A stretch of DNA of 64,000 bases from Eustoma russellianum (Eukaryota; Streptophyta; Magnoliopsida; Gentianales; Gentianaceae). Under the pieces are notes generated by a model. It did no database searches. It had not been told where the DNA came from and saw only the letters and a list, made by a program, of their open reading frames with translations. Made by a program: the position numbers and the translations under genes. The stretch is taken from contig AP025047.1 in the NCBI GenBank assembly GCA_036186865.1, positions 26,553,253 to 26,617,252 of the forward strand, in the 5' to 3' direction. Shown here piece after piece: positions 40,407 through 51,783 of this stretch. How positions within the stretch are numbered: position 1 is the stretch's first letter; every line of letters begins with the position of its first letter.

Positions 40407-42999
40407 TCAGATTTTTTAAAAAGGCACATGCACATATATTCCAACGTACTACCGACACGTTATATATTTTACGTACGTACGTTAACATCACACCACTATA
40501 TTTAACTCATAGTTATGAGTATATTCAGGTCTTATATCATATGATATAAGTCATGGTGATGACAAATTTATTACGATGCGTTAAAAGGTTCTAAACCAAA
40601 AATTGTCGTATCGGGTGAATACCGAAACTTCGCCAACGTGCCACGTACTTGACATATATAGATGGTCAGCCCCTACACTTCAAAAATGGCCACAAATTTC
40701 GTGGCTCACATGGTATATACAGCGATAAAATTATTCCATGTTGGCACACACAAATCACCCCAAATTAAGGCCAAATTGTGGAGATTCCAAATTCAATTTT
40801 TTTCACATGTTGGGCGCCACTTTAATCAGACCTAAGTGCTGAATATTAAGGTTTAATTTATGTATATTATGTAACATAACATATATAACATGTGCAAAAA
40901 GTTGGAATTTAATCGGAGAAAAATCGGGTAATCGACAAACGTCGAAAATTCGGTTTTCTACGAACACGACACATGGAACATTTTTGGCATGTCATATAAC
41001 ATGTATCTAGACACTTTTTACATACTTCATACATTTTAAAGTGTTCTGGAAAAATCAATTAAGGGCTGATTGGAATATACCATGTGTATATAATTATATG
41101 TGCACTATTTTACAAAGTTTGCAAAAATGAAATTCAGCACATGTATATTTTTAATCACATGCCTATACCAGCCTTATTGGAGCATATGTGGAGCTTTGTT
41201 TGCATCTTGATTGGCCAATAATGAAGCATGCAATGTTGGTGATATAACGAAAGGAACTACAAAAGGTAACATTTCAAATCTTGTCACATTTGTGACACAT
41301 GCTGAAAAGTCAGCATGTGTAGTCTATGGCTGGCCGATTTTCTACACTAAATGATCCATAATTTGCTATCTTGACTTATGTGGATTAATTGAGAGATAGT
41401 GTGGAAGTGTTTTGAATATATTATGGAATACATAAAGTGATATCTTTGAATATCACACATGCTGAAAATTTCAGCATGTGTGGGAACGTACTTGGGAAAA
41501 TTCTAGGCCCTATTGGTGATCAATCTTTATTCCAAAATTGATAAGAATGTTATGTACTAAATGATGATTGATTTCTTCTTTATTTTCAAGGAATAAATCG
41601 AAGAAAACTTGGCAATAATTTTAATAAAATGTGTATATTACACATGCTGAAATTTCAGCATGTAAAGGAGTATAATGGCCGATTTTTATGATAGTGAATT
41701 GGAGATATTTGTCTTGCTAATTATGTGTGTTTATATGCTTTATGGAAATAATTTTATGGCTAATTGGCACATGTTTCTAAGGTTTAATTTCAGATTCATC
41801 TAGTCATCAAATGATGACAACTTCCATCCAATCAATGAGTGCCAAGTAAGCAAGAGCTTAATGATCATCCAATGAGGAGTTGCCAAGTAAGCAAGGACAT
41901 GTCAAAATGATGCAATACATTCTTCCAAGGACTTAGAAGATAATTTTCAAGAGGAAGACCAAGCATCAAGGGGGCGGCCAACTTGATAAAAAGGAAAGAA
42001 GAGAGCAAACAAAATACAAGACAAGTCTTGCAAATTGATGTGCTAAAAATATTTTTGATCTTCTTCCTTCTACCTTTCCTGCTTTCTTCTCTCTTAAAGC
42101 CTATTGTATTCATATTCATACATCTTGAATAGGCTTCTTACATACCACCCTATACTCTTTATCATTGTAAAATATTGATCAAGGTGTGATCAATCTTGCA
42201 CTTGCAAGGTGGAGTTGGTATGTAACTCCATCAACCCTGTGGTAAGGTGTTATTTTGTGTTTTGTGATTAGTGCTAACCGAGGAATGTGTCCTCAAAGAC
42301 TGGAGTAGGTTGTTTTAATCGAACCAGTATAAAATTCTTGGTGTTATTTACTTTCAGCACTTACTTTCAGTTTCAGCATTGTTTATCATTTTTAATCACG
42401 TTGGTAAAAATAGTAAACGAATTTCAAAAATCATGAAACTTTCCAGAATTATAGCCACATGTCTTAAGGTTAATTTGCCGCAAGTTTCAACCCTTTTGGA
42501 CAAGAATAAGTCATTCAAACGTCAAAAGTTCTGAGACTAGTGCAGTCTAATTTTCAGGCTTGCAAAGGTTGAGACTTTGAACGTATTTGACTATCTTCCT
42601 AAAAACTTGTTCAACCCAATTAAATAAAACTACTAAGGGGTTAGTCATTAAATTTTTAGAGCATTTGGAGTTACGGATAAATAGGAATAAAATTTTCAAA
42701 TTAGACTACCGTTTCTGGCAGATTTGCGCAATCTAACCACCAACGATTTTTCAAGGGGTTAAAAGTTGAATTTTAATCTGAAATTTGTAGGAGATACTCA
42801 GAACATCTGAGGCTATTCTCTCCCAATTTTAGAATTTGTGAAGACCAGCAACCTAGTTTTCAAAACGTTTCAAAACTGGTCCTGAAAACAGAAACTGTTT
42901 TCAGAAGTTGGGTTTTGGTTTAAAACAATTTTAAAAACCACATTTTCCACACCCACTATTCAACCCCCTCCCTTCTAGTAGTGCTTTGCAGATCCTACA
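40003..42999 (+). mobile_element. Solo LTR C (SIRE/Maximus type), inserted in SIRE-B
   Basis: It starts TGTTGAGAAAAAGGG and ends CCCTTCTAGTAGTGC then GATCCTACA, in the orientation opposite to SIRE-B. The flanks GTATA (39998-40002) and TTATA (43000-43004) are a likely five-base target duplication with one change. The SIRE-B LTR continues beyond it with TCTACATACATGTTA, as SIRE-A does. At 2997 bases it is longer than SIRE-A's LTR. It includes a (TA)n tract at about 40369-40402, a 20-base palindrome at 40531-40550 and three CACATGCTGAAA hairpins. No internal region or coding remains. Confidence 0.78.
40369..40402. repeat. (TA)n microsatellite in LTR C
   Basis: About 17 uninterrupted TA units. 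The homologous place in SIRE-B is where LINE4 inserted, and in SIRE-A it is a shorter TA tract at 22064-22082. Confidence 0.9.
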
Positions 43000-43590
43000 T
43001 TATATAGTGTCTACATACATGTTAAATCTATGCCTCAAAAACATACCATGTGTGTATGTTCGTAGAAAACAGAATTTTTGACTTTCGTCGATTACGTGAT
43101 TTTTCTCCAATTAAATTCAAACTTCTTGCACATGTAATATATATTATGTCACACATAATATACTTAAAATAAAGTGTATATTCAGCTCCAATAGCTTAAG
43201 TAAAAAAGCCACATGTGCACTAATGAAGTTGTGTTTGAATTCTCCACAAATTTCGCATAAATTGTGGGTGATTTGTGTGTGCCACGATGGAATGATTTTG
43301 TGGCTGGTCATATTTGTATAGAACGTACGTGATTCGTCGGTGAAGTTTCGGTAGTCACCCGATACGACATTTTTCTGTTTATGACCATGTAACATGGCGT
43401 TATAATTTTTTCATCACCATGACTTATATCATATGATATAAGACCTGAATATACTCATAAATATGAGGTGTATATAGTGGTATGACGTCGACGTATGTTT
43501 GTAATATATGTAACGTGTTGATAGTATGCCGAAATGTATATGTATTATTCCGTTTTAAAAAATATGAATATACATACATACATATATATA
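43000..43590 (-). repeat. SIRE-B LTR, block 2
   Basis: It continues block 1 after solo LTR C and matches about 21450-22085 of SIRE-A, including the 20-base palindrome (43433-43452). It ends in TACA/TA repeats at 43568-43590, where LINE4 begins. Confidence 0.75.
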
Positions 43591-43598
43591 TATAGGGA

Positions 43599-45022
43599 AT
43601 GGCTTCATCTTCTCCAGGCGTACCTGGCGGCACTCCGCGATCTTTTGCGGCTGTAGTCGCAGAATCTGCTTCGACGACAACGACGATCACACCAAAAGTA
43701 ATTTCCAAGCATAAAGGACATCCCCTGATTGCCTTTTCTGATGAGGAAATTGATGCACTGGTCTCTCCTTACCGGCTAGCACTCGTCGGAACATTTTGGT
43801 TTGGAAGGCCTCCGATCAAGATCATTCGACAGGCATTTGAGAGAATTTGATTCAAAGCAGACATAAAAATCACTCTTTTAGATCAATCCCACGTGTTTCT
43901 AAATTTTCTGCATGAGCCAGATTATATACGATGTTTTTATCGACGTTCTTGGACAATAGCCGGCTGCACAATGCGAGTCACAAAATGGACGATAGATTTC
44001 GATCCATCAGCAGATGCTCCAATCGTGCCTATATGGATTGCTTTTCCAGGTTTACCTATACACTTTAATCAAAAGGCAGCGCTTTTTGAAATCTCACAGG
44101 TAGTTGGCCATCCGATCAAGTTAGACGTTCCAACAGTAGATGGACTGCGTCCATCTGTTGCACGCGTTTGTGTGGAGGCAGATGTCTCAACAGATCTTCC
44201 CAAGAAGATGTTTTTGCAGGGCAAACAGAAAATCATCCAACAACAAATAGTATACGAAGTCTTGCCATCTTTCTGTGCAGACTGCCGCAGGCTAGGTCAC
44301 ACTGCCGCCACATGTGGAGACAAGGACATTGATAAACCTTCCAAACCCCAAAAGAGCGCCACCAGATAGTCCCCTAAGAAGAATCAAAAGGCCATGTATT
44401 GGATCCGGATACTAATGTTTTTCTTGCCAAAAGAACAACTACACATGAGGAACAGCAAAAAACTGCGTCACCAAAATCTCATGCAAAGACGCCTTTTGCA
44501 GCCTCTGATCAGCAGGTGTATAATGCAGGAGAAGATGTTGAAGCGATACCAGATGGTTTTAATGCTGAGGATGATCTCAATGCCAATATGGATCAAGATA
44601 TCTCTACTCCAATACTTCCATCGCACTCCACAGAGGATAATGTTGATCCCTTACTGCGCCAAACAGACAGCTTTCATACAAATCATGGTACCACAGATGA
44701 CGCATTCTTGAATACTCGCACCCAGGAGGAAGATCCTGACTACTGTCAAGTCTCAGATTCGGACCTTCATCATGATAGTCAAAGAAATTCAATGGATGAT
44801 AACTCACTTTTCCAACTCAGGAAAAAGATGGTTGAGGATGCGGAAAACTTCAATAAGCGTCTTTCCTCACGACCATCGAGTACAAATGATGATGATATCT
44901 TACATAACTTTTTAACAAATGCTCATTCAGATCTTGAGGGGTTTATTCCAGCACCAACTAGACGCAAACGCAGACTACGTAGAGAATTGCCACCAAGACC
45001 CCCATCAATAGTAGTAACTTGA
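43599..45022 (+). pseudogene. LINE4 ORF1, DUF4283 and CCHC protein (broken)
   Basis: The start is MASSSPGVPGGTPRSFAAVV, then DEEIDALVSPYRLALVGTFWFGRPPIK. An in-frame TGA is at 43848-43850. The frame continues with EPDYIRCFYRRSWTIAGCTMRV, FDPSADAPIVPIWIAFPGLPIHF, RPSVARVCVEAD and the zf-CCHC_4 knuckle FCADCRRLGHTAATC (about 44270-44315). A TAG at 44367 and a frame change precede the acidic tail (44399-45022). This is the least damaged ORF1 in the window and was my reference for LINE2 and LINE3. Confidence 0.8.
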
Positions 45023-45063
45023 AGTGCAGTCCGTATGGGCTCTACACCACCCCAAAATTCCTT

Positions 45064-48000
45064 ATGAATGCCATTACACGGAATACGGGAGGTATACAAA
45101 CATCCCTCCATAGACTGACGTCACTAGTACGTGACACACACTTGGATATTCTAGTAATCATTGAACCTAAACAGCGACCTACAAAGCTTACCTCCTACAG
45201 ATTAAAACTGGGATTCTCCAATGCTCTATCAACCTGTCAGGAAAATATATGGGTCTTTTGGAAATCGTCTTCATTACACTTGTTGGACGTACGTCACGGT
45301 GAGCAAACCTCCCTTTTCTCTTTTAGCTTTATACCTACTCAACAAGATTTTGCTTGGTCTGTGGTTTATGGTAGACATACAATAGCTGAAAGATGACCTT
45401 TATGGGATTCTTTAATTGAGGTTTCACGTTCCATCTCTATGTCGTGGATAATAGGCGGAGATTTTAACACGTTCCTTTCATTAGAAGAACACAAAGGAAG
45501 ATCTATACCACCTCTTCGAATTATGGATGACTCCAATGATTGTGTGAACATTTGTGGCCTTCAGGATCTTCCCATCAAAGGCACATTATTCACTTGGGCA
45601 CGTGGTTCGGGTCCAGGCCGAGTATTGCGGCGTTTAGCTAGATACTTATGCACAGCCTCCTTCTCGAATATGTTTGCTGACATTATAGTTCACCACCTAT
45701 CAAGAGCAACTTCTGATCATGCTCCTCTTCTCATGAAATGTACTCTTCGCAAACACGCCCTTATATCCCATTTCGATACATCAATGCCTGGCGTTCCACC
45801 CAGATTTTGTGTTATATGTCAAGGAAAAATGAAAGCAATACCCAATGACTGGAGGCATGCGTGGCCTATATTGCAAACTTACTCGACTCAAGAAGGATCT
45901 TCGAATATGGAACCGAGAAGTATATGGAAATATCTTTGACAATGTAAAGATGGCAGAGGCTAACTATAAAGGACATGAAGCTCATTTTGATGCAGATCCT
46001 ACACAGGATAATAGAACAGCAATGTCTCTTGCATATGCACAATTAATTCAGGCTGACAAAGCACAGACATCTTACTGGGCACAGAAATCTAGAACACGTT
46101 GGTTGACAGATGGAGAAGCTAACACAGCCTATTTTCATGCACTAGTCAAGGACAAACATCTCAGACAGCTTATACGGGGCTTGCAAAACAGCTCAGGAAT
46201 TACATTGCATGAAAATGTTACATTAGGCGAAGAAGCAGTTTCTTTTTTCAAACACATTTTTACGCAGGAGCTGGTGGTTGGCGTAGACAAATTCCTTCTT
46301 GATATTCCTAACTAATAATGCATGCAGATAACAACATGCTTGCTGCTGTGCCAGATGAAGTCGAAATAAAAAATGCAGTTTGGCACCTTAGCCCAAGCAG
46401 TGCCGCTGGACCAGATGGGTACAACGGCCATTTCTTCAGGACATGCTGGGATGTAATTCATTTGGATGTTACCCTTGCCATTCAAGAATTCTTTTTGGGG
46501 TCTCATCTTTAACTACTTTAATTCCCAAAAAATCACGACCTTCAACATACGAAGATTTTCGTCCAATATGTCTATCAAACTTCATTAGCAAGGTGACTAC
46601 CAGAATAGTTGCCACAAGACTAAATACCTTGTTGCCAAATCTCATCTCTCCTGAGCAAATAGGATTCCTAAAAGGCCATGATATCAGTGAACACGTTTTA
46701 ATGGCAAACGAGATGGTACATATGATAGACAGGAAAGTTCATGCTGGGAATGTTATGATCAAATTGGAAATGGCAAAGGCCTTTGATAGAGTTAACTGGT
46801 CATATCTAGAAGCATTGATGCGTAAATTTGGGTTTGCCCCAAGGTTCATTCGTATTATAATGAATAATATGAGTCTATCCAAGCTTTGTATCGCCATTAA
46901 TGGATCTTCATATGGATATTTTTCACCCACATGAGGAGTCAAGCAAGGTGATCCATTGTCCCCTCTATTATTTATCATTTGTTCTGAAGGTTTCAGCCGT
47001 GGTTTAAATAATCTTTTCCACAAGGGATCTCTTCGCGGATTTTCTGCGGGACGGGCTCAGGCAATTTCACACTTAGCCTATGCAGATGATTTGATGCTGT
47101 TTCTAAACGGCTCTACACAGAATTTGCGTAAGTTTTAGTCTTTCCTCCATACCTATCAGTCAGCTTCTGGGCAACTAGTCAACTATTCAAAGAGTCAATG
47201 TGTGGCCAGCTCTTACATCTCACAGCAAAATCTCAGTACGATTTCGCAAATTTTAACAATGCATTCATCAACACTACCAATAAAGTATTTGGGTTCTTAT
47301 CTCTATCGAGGTGTCAATAGGCCAGCATACTGCATTACACTGCTTCAACACTTTGACGCAACTCTCACAGGGTGGGCCAGCCGATTGCTCACTCCCGGGA
47401 GTCGTTTGATCTTGTTAAAATCAGTTCTTACTGCAATTCCTTTACATATATTAGCCGCGGCTCGCCTTCCTAAGGGTGTTATCAAGACACTCAATCGCAA
47501 AATTGCATCATTTTTATGGAATGACAAGAATCATTGGGTATCCTTCAAAGATATATGCTACTCAGAATCAGAAGGAGGGCTAGGGGTATGTAATTTGATA
47601 TATATTCAGCGTGCTTATGATTGCAAACTATGGTGGTCTTATCACAACAAAACAACAATTTGGACGACATACATGCACCAACGTTATGGTACTCGTGACG
47701 ATTTCATGCCCCGTACTTATGACTCCCCAGGATGGAAGAGATTATGCTCTGCACACTCTTTATGCAGTCAATTATCATCTGGTGCTCCCAATCCAGTGTG
47801 GACTACAAGTGCTACTGGATTATTCTCTATTCGGCAAGCATATGAAGACATTAGACCAGCTCGAATGAAGTTGCTTTCACATAAATTCATATGGTGGCGA
47901 GGAATCCCAAAACCAATTAGCATCTTTCTCTGGAGATTATTTCACTCTGCAATACCTATTGAAGATAACCTCCGACGATTTTCTGCCATGTGCCCCACAA

Positions 48001-48780
48001 TCTGCCCATTTTGCCACAACACATCAGCTACTCTTCAGCATTTGTTCATTGCATGCCCAATAGTCCAGCCCACACGGCTTAGGCTATTAATACTACTGGA
48101 CGGGCCACAGTGTCATCACGCTCCACTACAATCACTTTTGCTACAATCGTGGCTTTCATCCTCTGCAAAAACGCTCAAAGGAAACCTTCGTGTTATGGAT
48201 CATATTATGTTGTGTTGGTCCATTTGGTGCATCTATACTAATCATACGTATGGAGATGGGGACTTGCCTCTTACAAACTTATATACTCTTGCCCGGCAAT
48301 CCTGCTATGACTGGACTACTACTCTACATGGAACACCCTTAGCTCAATACGACCTATCTCTTATTGAAGCTGGTTTTTCGACAAAACTGCGGCCAAAAAC
48401 AGTACTACCACTTAAGTGGAAGTTACCTCCATCAGGCAAATTAAAATTAAATATTGATGCGTCAGCAACAAGCACATATTCTACGGCTGGTGCAATATTG
48501 CGTGATTCATCCGGCCACATGATTGCTGCTCTATCCTTCAGGCTGCCTCCCTTAACACCTCTACGCGCAGAAACACAAGCCATTTTATTCAATCTCTTGC
48601 TTGTTGGACAACTGCATCGTAACTTGATCATTGAAACGGACTGCCTTCAAGTAACGCAGCCAAACACGCACTTAGCGGACTTACCTGAGTACAAATGTTT
48701 ACAGTCATTTCTCCACCTTACGGGTAGTGAGCTGCTATTCAGCCCTTGAGAGATCAACATGGTAGCACATCATTTAAGTC
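45064..48780 (+). pseudogene. LINE4 ORF2: endonuclease, reverse transcriptase, zf-RVT, RNase H (broken)
   Basis: MNAITRNTGGIQTS starts the endonuclease. The usual TWN reads TRN. VIIEPKQR, IGGDFNTFLSLEEHKG and ATSDHAPLL follow, with an in-frame TGA at 45394-45396. Reverse transcriptase motifs are SAAGPDGYNGHFF, FRPICLSNFISK, LEMAKAFDRVNW (the usual LDMAKAFDR has Glu instead of Asp), GVKQGDPLSPLLF and LAYADDLMLF. From 46443 the frame stays open to 48749 except for a TGA at 46932-46934 and a TAG at 47136-47138. The zf-RVT segment (CPTICPFCHNTSATLQHLF) is near 48000. RNase H shows NIDASAT, RAETQAI and IIETDC, then loses frame just before the final VAHHLSQF at about 48760-48785. Confidence 0.83.
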
Positions 48781-48918
48781 AGTTTTCATGAATAACGCCG
48801 TCCACACAGATTTTCACCTCTCCTGCTCAGTTACCTCCTACGGTGCGTGGATTTTATAATACAGATGGAGCGTTACATGCCATTCGAACTTAAATATCAT
48901 GGCTTCATACTTTATATT

Positions 48919-49037
48919 GTTGCATGTAATCTTAAGTTACAGGCAACCCGGGTACGTATTCTCATAACTCATCAGATCGAGTTCTTTGTTCAAGCTTTAT
49001 TTAATTTGTTGCCCGCAGTCTTAGGACTACGGGCAAC
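48919..49037 (+). other. Tandem hairpin module in LINE4 3' UTR
   Basis: Hairpin a (48919-48947): GTTGCATGTAA pairs with TTACAGGCAAC, 10 of 11 pairs. Hairpin b (49008-49037): GTTGCCCGCAGTC pairs with GACTACGGGCAAC, 12 of 13 pairs, with a TTAG loop. GGCAACCCGGGTACGT follows a, and GGGCAACATTGGTATGT follows b, as in LINE2. Confidence 0.75.
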
Positions 49038-49339
49038 ATTGGTATGTTGCTGTGACTTACGTATGACTATTAGGCACGTATGCAATGGACATTTTGATAA
49101 TAATGCCTTCTTTCATTTTTTCTTGCGAGGATATTGCTATCTGCTGCTCAATTCACAATGCCGGAACATTGAACCGTACTGCATCAAGGGGTGGACAAAC
49201 TCTACTACTGCGTCAAGCTCATTTACTTACAACAGATTTCATTGCACTCATGATCTTCTAGGATTACTGTACATCATTGTAATATGGCGATGTACACTCG
49301 TTTACTTAATGCTACTACTTAGGCAGTTTCACTCCAATG

Positions 49340-49430
49340 ATATAAATATGTACGCTTTTTTCCTTCGCCAAGGTTTTATCCACAAGGGTGGTTTTACTTG
49401 GCAAGGTTTTAATACGGCATATCATATATG
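49340..49430 (+). other. LINE4 copy of the 3' UTR TATA/CAAGGTTTT module
   Basis: TATAAATATGTACGC is followed by TTCGCCAAGG, TTTTATCCACAAGGGTGG, TTTTACTTGGCAAGG and TTTTAATACGGCATATCAT. It is nearly identical to the LINE2 copy. Confidence 0.82.
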
Positions 49431-49560
49431 ATTGGAGACTGCATATTATAGCCACTTTACATTTTCGTTTTTCGTATGATATACATTATTGTAATATGGT
49501 TACCTCCACCATAAGTGAGGTTTTTTAATTCAATAAAAGCCCGCCTTTATTAAAATATAT

Positions 49561-49903
49561 ATATATATATATATATATATAGCATGTAAAATTAGTTCAT
49601 TAACTTAATCATTTCCATTTCCAAATTTGTTGTCATGTAGCTTCCACCAAATACGTCTCTATTTAATGAACTATTAGTTCATTAACTTAGGCATTCCACT
49701 TAATGAACTAGTTTAGTTCATTATTTATGGCACCTGTAAATAGTACAAGACAACAAATATTTTCCATATGATGTAAGCTCTAACGCTTCGATGCGTGATG
49801 GTTGCAACCCTAATTAAAATATTAATTTTTATGAAATCATGCAAAGTCACAACAAATCCAACTAATATGATAACATAGATATACACAATAAATTTTCTAA
49901 TAT
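49561..49903 (-). repeat. SIRE-B LTR, block 3 (LTR start)
   Basis: After the TA tract, GCATGTAAAATTAGTTCATTAAC and the AATGAACTAGTTTAGTTCATT hairpin match SIRE-A 22090-22400. The LTR start on the minus strand is worn (TATTAG where TGTTGAG is expected). Confidence 0.65.
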
Positions 49904-49997
49904 CTCCCCATTTGACTTGTTCTGGCAAAACTCATGCATGATTTATGACACGATAAAGCCTACCCTGAATTTTAGCTCGAAATTCCATTAAGGCATT
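49904..49997 (-). other. SIRE-B internal sequence next to the polypurine tract
   Basis: 94 bases with a purine tract at the LTR edge and no coding. The sequence probably resumes at 63434 after copia F. Confidence 0.5.
49993..49997. repeat. Target duplication of copia F, left copy (GCATT)
   Basis: It pairs with GTATT at 63434-63438 with one C/T difference. Confidence 0.65.
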
Positions 49998-50488
49998 TGT
50001 TGAAGGAGGTGTTCACCAACATGATGATGTTGCAGATGCAAGTGAAGAAGGTAGGAAACAAGCACAATCCATGAGAAGTAGCTCAGGATGATTTCTATAC
50101 GTTGGATTGACATTGTAATTAAAGGCTAGGATTGATTGTTGACTAGGCTGCAAGGTTGGATCACAGGAGTGGAAGGTACTACGCCGATGAATTGAAGAAG
50201 AAGGAAGTTGAAGAAGAGAGGACACACAAGGGTTTTAAAACAGGGGTGAAAAGACATTTTTGTCCTGGTTCATAACCTGTACTGTTATGCAAATAAGGGC
50301 AATTTAGTAATTTTTTGTCTATAAGTTTGTTTCAACTGCTGTACAAAACAGGTTACTTCAATACCCGTTTCACACGATTAATTTTCGAGCATGAAATTCC
50401 CCCCATTGTGTTGTTCTTTTCTCTGCTTTTTGTCCTCTCTCAATTGTTGTTGTCTTCCTCTTTCGATTGCTTGATTCAATTTTTGTCA
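49998..50488 (+). repeat. copia F 5' LTR
   Basis: It starts TGTTGAAGGAGG and ends CAATTTTTGTCA. It is clearly diverged from the 3' LTR, with substitutions and a roughly 30-base extra segment near 50060. Confidence 0.85.
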
Positions 50489-50500
50489 TGGTATCAGGCC
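50489..50500 (+). other. copia F primer binding site
   Basis: TGGTATCAGGCC directly after the LTR. The standard TGGTATCAGAGC has changed at two positions. Confidence 0.8.
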
Positions 50501-50581
50501 ATTGGTGATTGTGATTGATCTATCTTAAGAGTATAGAGTAGTTATATTTTTGAATCATGTTCATCTTGAATTGTGTTTGTA

Positions 50582-51783
50582 ATGGCTTCACCAAGCAATA
50601 ATTAAGGTACACATGTCGAGAGCAACTCGCAGAGTATAATGTTTGGAACAAGAACTAATCAGAATCCTTTCTATTTGCATCCTGTTGACAGTCCTTCGAC
50701 TGTGCTAGCCCAGTCTCCGTTGAATACTCATAATTTTCACACTTGGAGTCATACTTTAAGGATGGCATTGTTAGTGAAGAACAACATAGGCTTTATTGGT
50801 GGTACCATGCCAAAACCGTTGGAGGCTGATCCTCTATATCATATATGGAGGAAAGTTAATCCCGTGGTATAATCTTGGATAATGAATTTTGTTTCTCAAT
50901 CTGTTGCGCAAAGTATTATGTGGTATGATAGTGCTGTTGATATGTGGAACGACTTGACCCTAAGATATGGTAGTACGTATCCTTTAGACTCTCTGAATTG
51001 TTAGAAAACTTTTCTTGCATCAAGCAAGATACCTTATTAGTGACTAATTGCATTACTAAAATGAAAGTTGTTTAGGAAGAACTTATAGCTTTAAGACATA
51101 TACCTGCCTGTAACTATAGAGGTTGTACATGCAATGTAACTGTTGAGATGAAGAAGTTTGTTGAGAGTGACTATGTTATTAAATTTGAAAAAGGCTTGAA
51201 TGACAATTTTGATCCAGTTAAATCACATGTATTTATGATGATGCCTCTACCTGATATTAATACTATGTTTTTAATGGCTTTAAAGTTTGAGATGAAGGTA
51301 ATGTCTGATTTTTCTGTGGTTGTTTTCGATGGTAATACTGCCTTGATGAGTGATGTGGAAAATTCAGAAGGTCTGGTTGCCAATGGATATGTAAAAAGGC
51401 AACAAACTGGTAGATATAAGAGAGGCAGTGGTAGGTCCTCTCAAGGAGATAACAGACATTATCAGTGTACTCATTGTGGTATGTTGGGACATACCATTGA
51501 TAGATGCTATAAAAAGCATGGATATCCCCCTGGATTTACTGGTTTCAAGCCTAGAGTTAATATGACAGAGGTGGTTGAAGTAGAACCTGAGGTGAGTCAG
51601 GTTGAAAGGAGTGTTCAGTCCTTGATGCTAACTCCTCAACAAAATCAAAAATTGCTGTACTGGCTGAATAAGCAAGAAGATGGTTCAGAGGAAGGTATAA
51701 GGCCTGTTGCTCAGGGTGCTGTCATGTCTGCCCAGGCTGGTAATACTCCTATTAATGTTTTAAACACAGATTTTAGATTATAG
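50582..51783 (+). pseudogene. copia F gag and start of protease region
   Basis: The ATG at 50582 opens MASPSNN and meets a TAA after seven codons. The same frame continues at 50639 with FYLHPVDSPSTVL, NTHNFHTWSHTLRMALLVKNN. A stop at 50870 and frame damage follow near 51000-51060. KFVESDYVIKFEKGLNDNFDPVKSHVF continues from 51148, and a CCHC knuckle CTHCGMLGHTIDRC is near 51470-51510. The tail LRPVAQGAVMSAQ-type linker leads to the protease. Confidence 0.8.

Larger units (their letters stand above)
43591..49560 (+). mobile_element. LINE4: full-length-like L1-type LINE in a SIRE-B microsatellite
   Basis: GGGAATGGC follows the TA tract, so the 5' UTR is only a few bases. ORF1, ORF2, RNase H, a two-hairpin 3' UTR, the TATA/CAAGGTTTT module and a short A run followed by a long (TA)n tract complete the element. 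SIRE-B LTR sequence flanks it on both sides, so SIRE-A and C show what the empty site looks like. The coding has several stops and frameshifts. It is closest to LINE2. Confidence 0.87.

Noticed and set aside
40296..40549. Frames with Ile/Tyr repeats over the TA tract
   Set aside because: They are produced by the (TA)n microsatellite in solo LTR C.
38374..42985. CACTACTAGAAGGG-like ends in inverted orientation, suggesting a CACTA (En/Spm) transposon with long inverted repeats
   Set aside because: The outer bases extend to TGTAGGA/TCCTACA, a polypurine tract adjoins the other LTR end in SIRE-A, and gag of SIRE type follows. The inverted arrangement is explained by solo LTR C inserted in SIRE-B, with SIRE-B sequence resuming at 43000.
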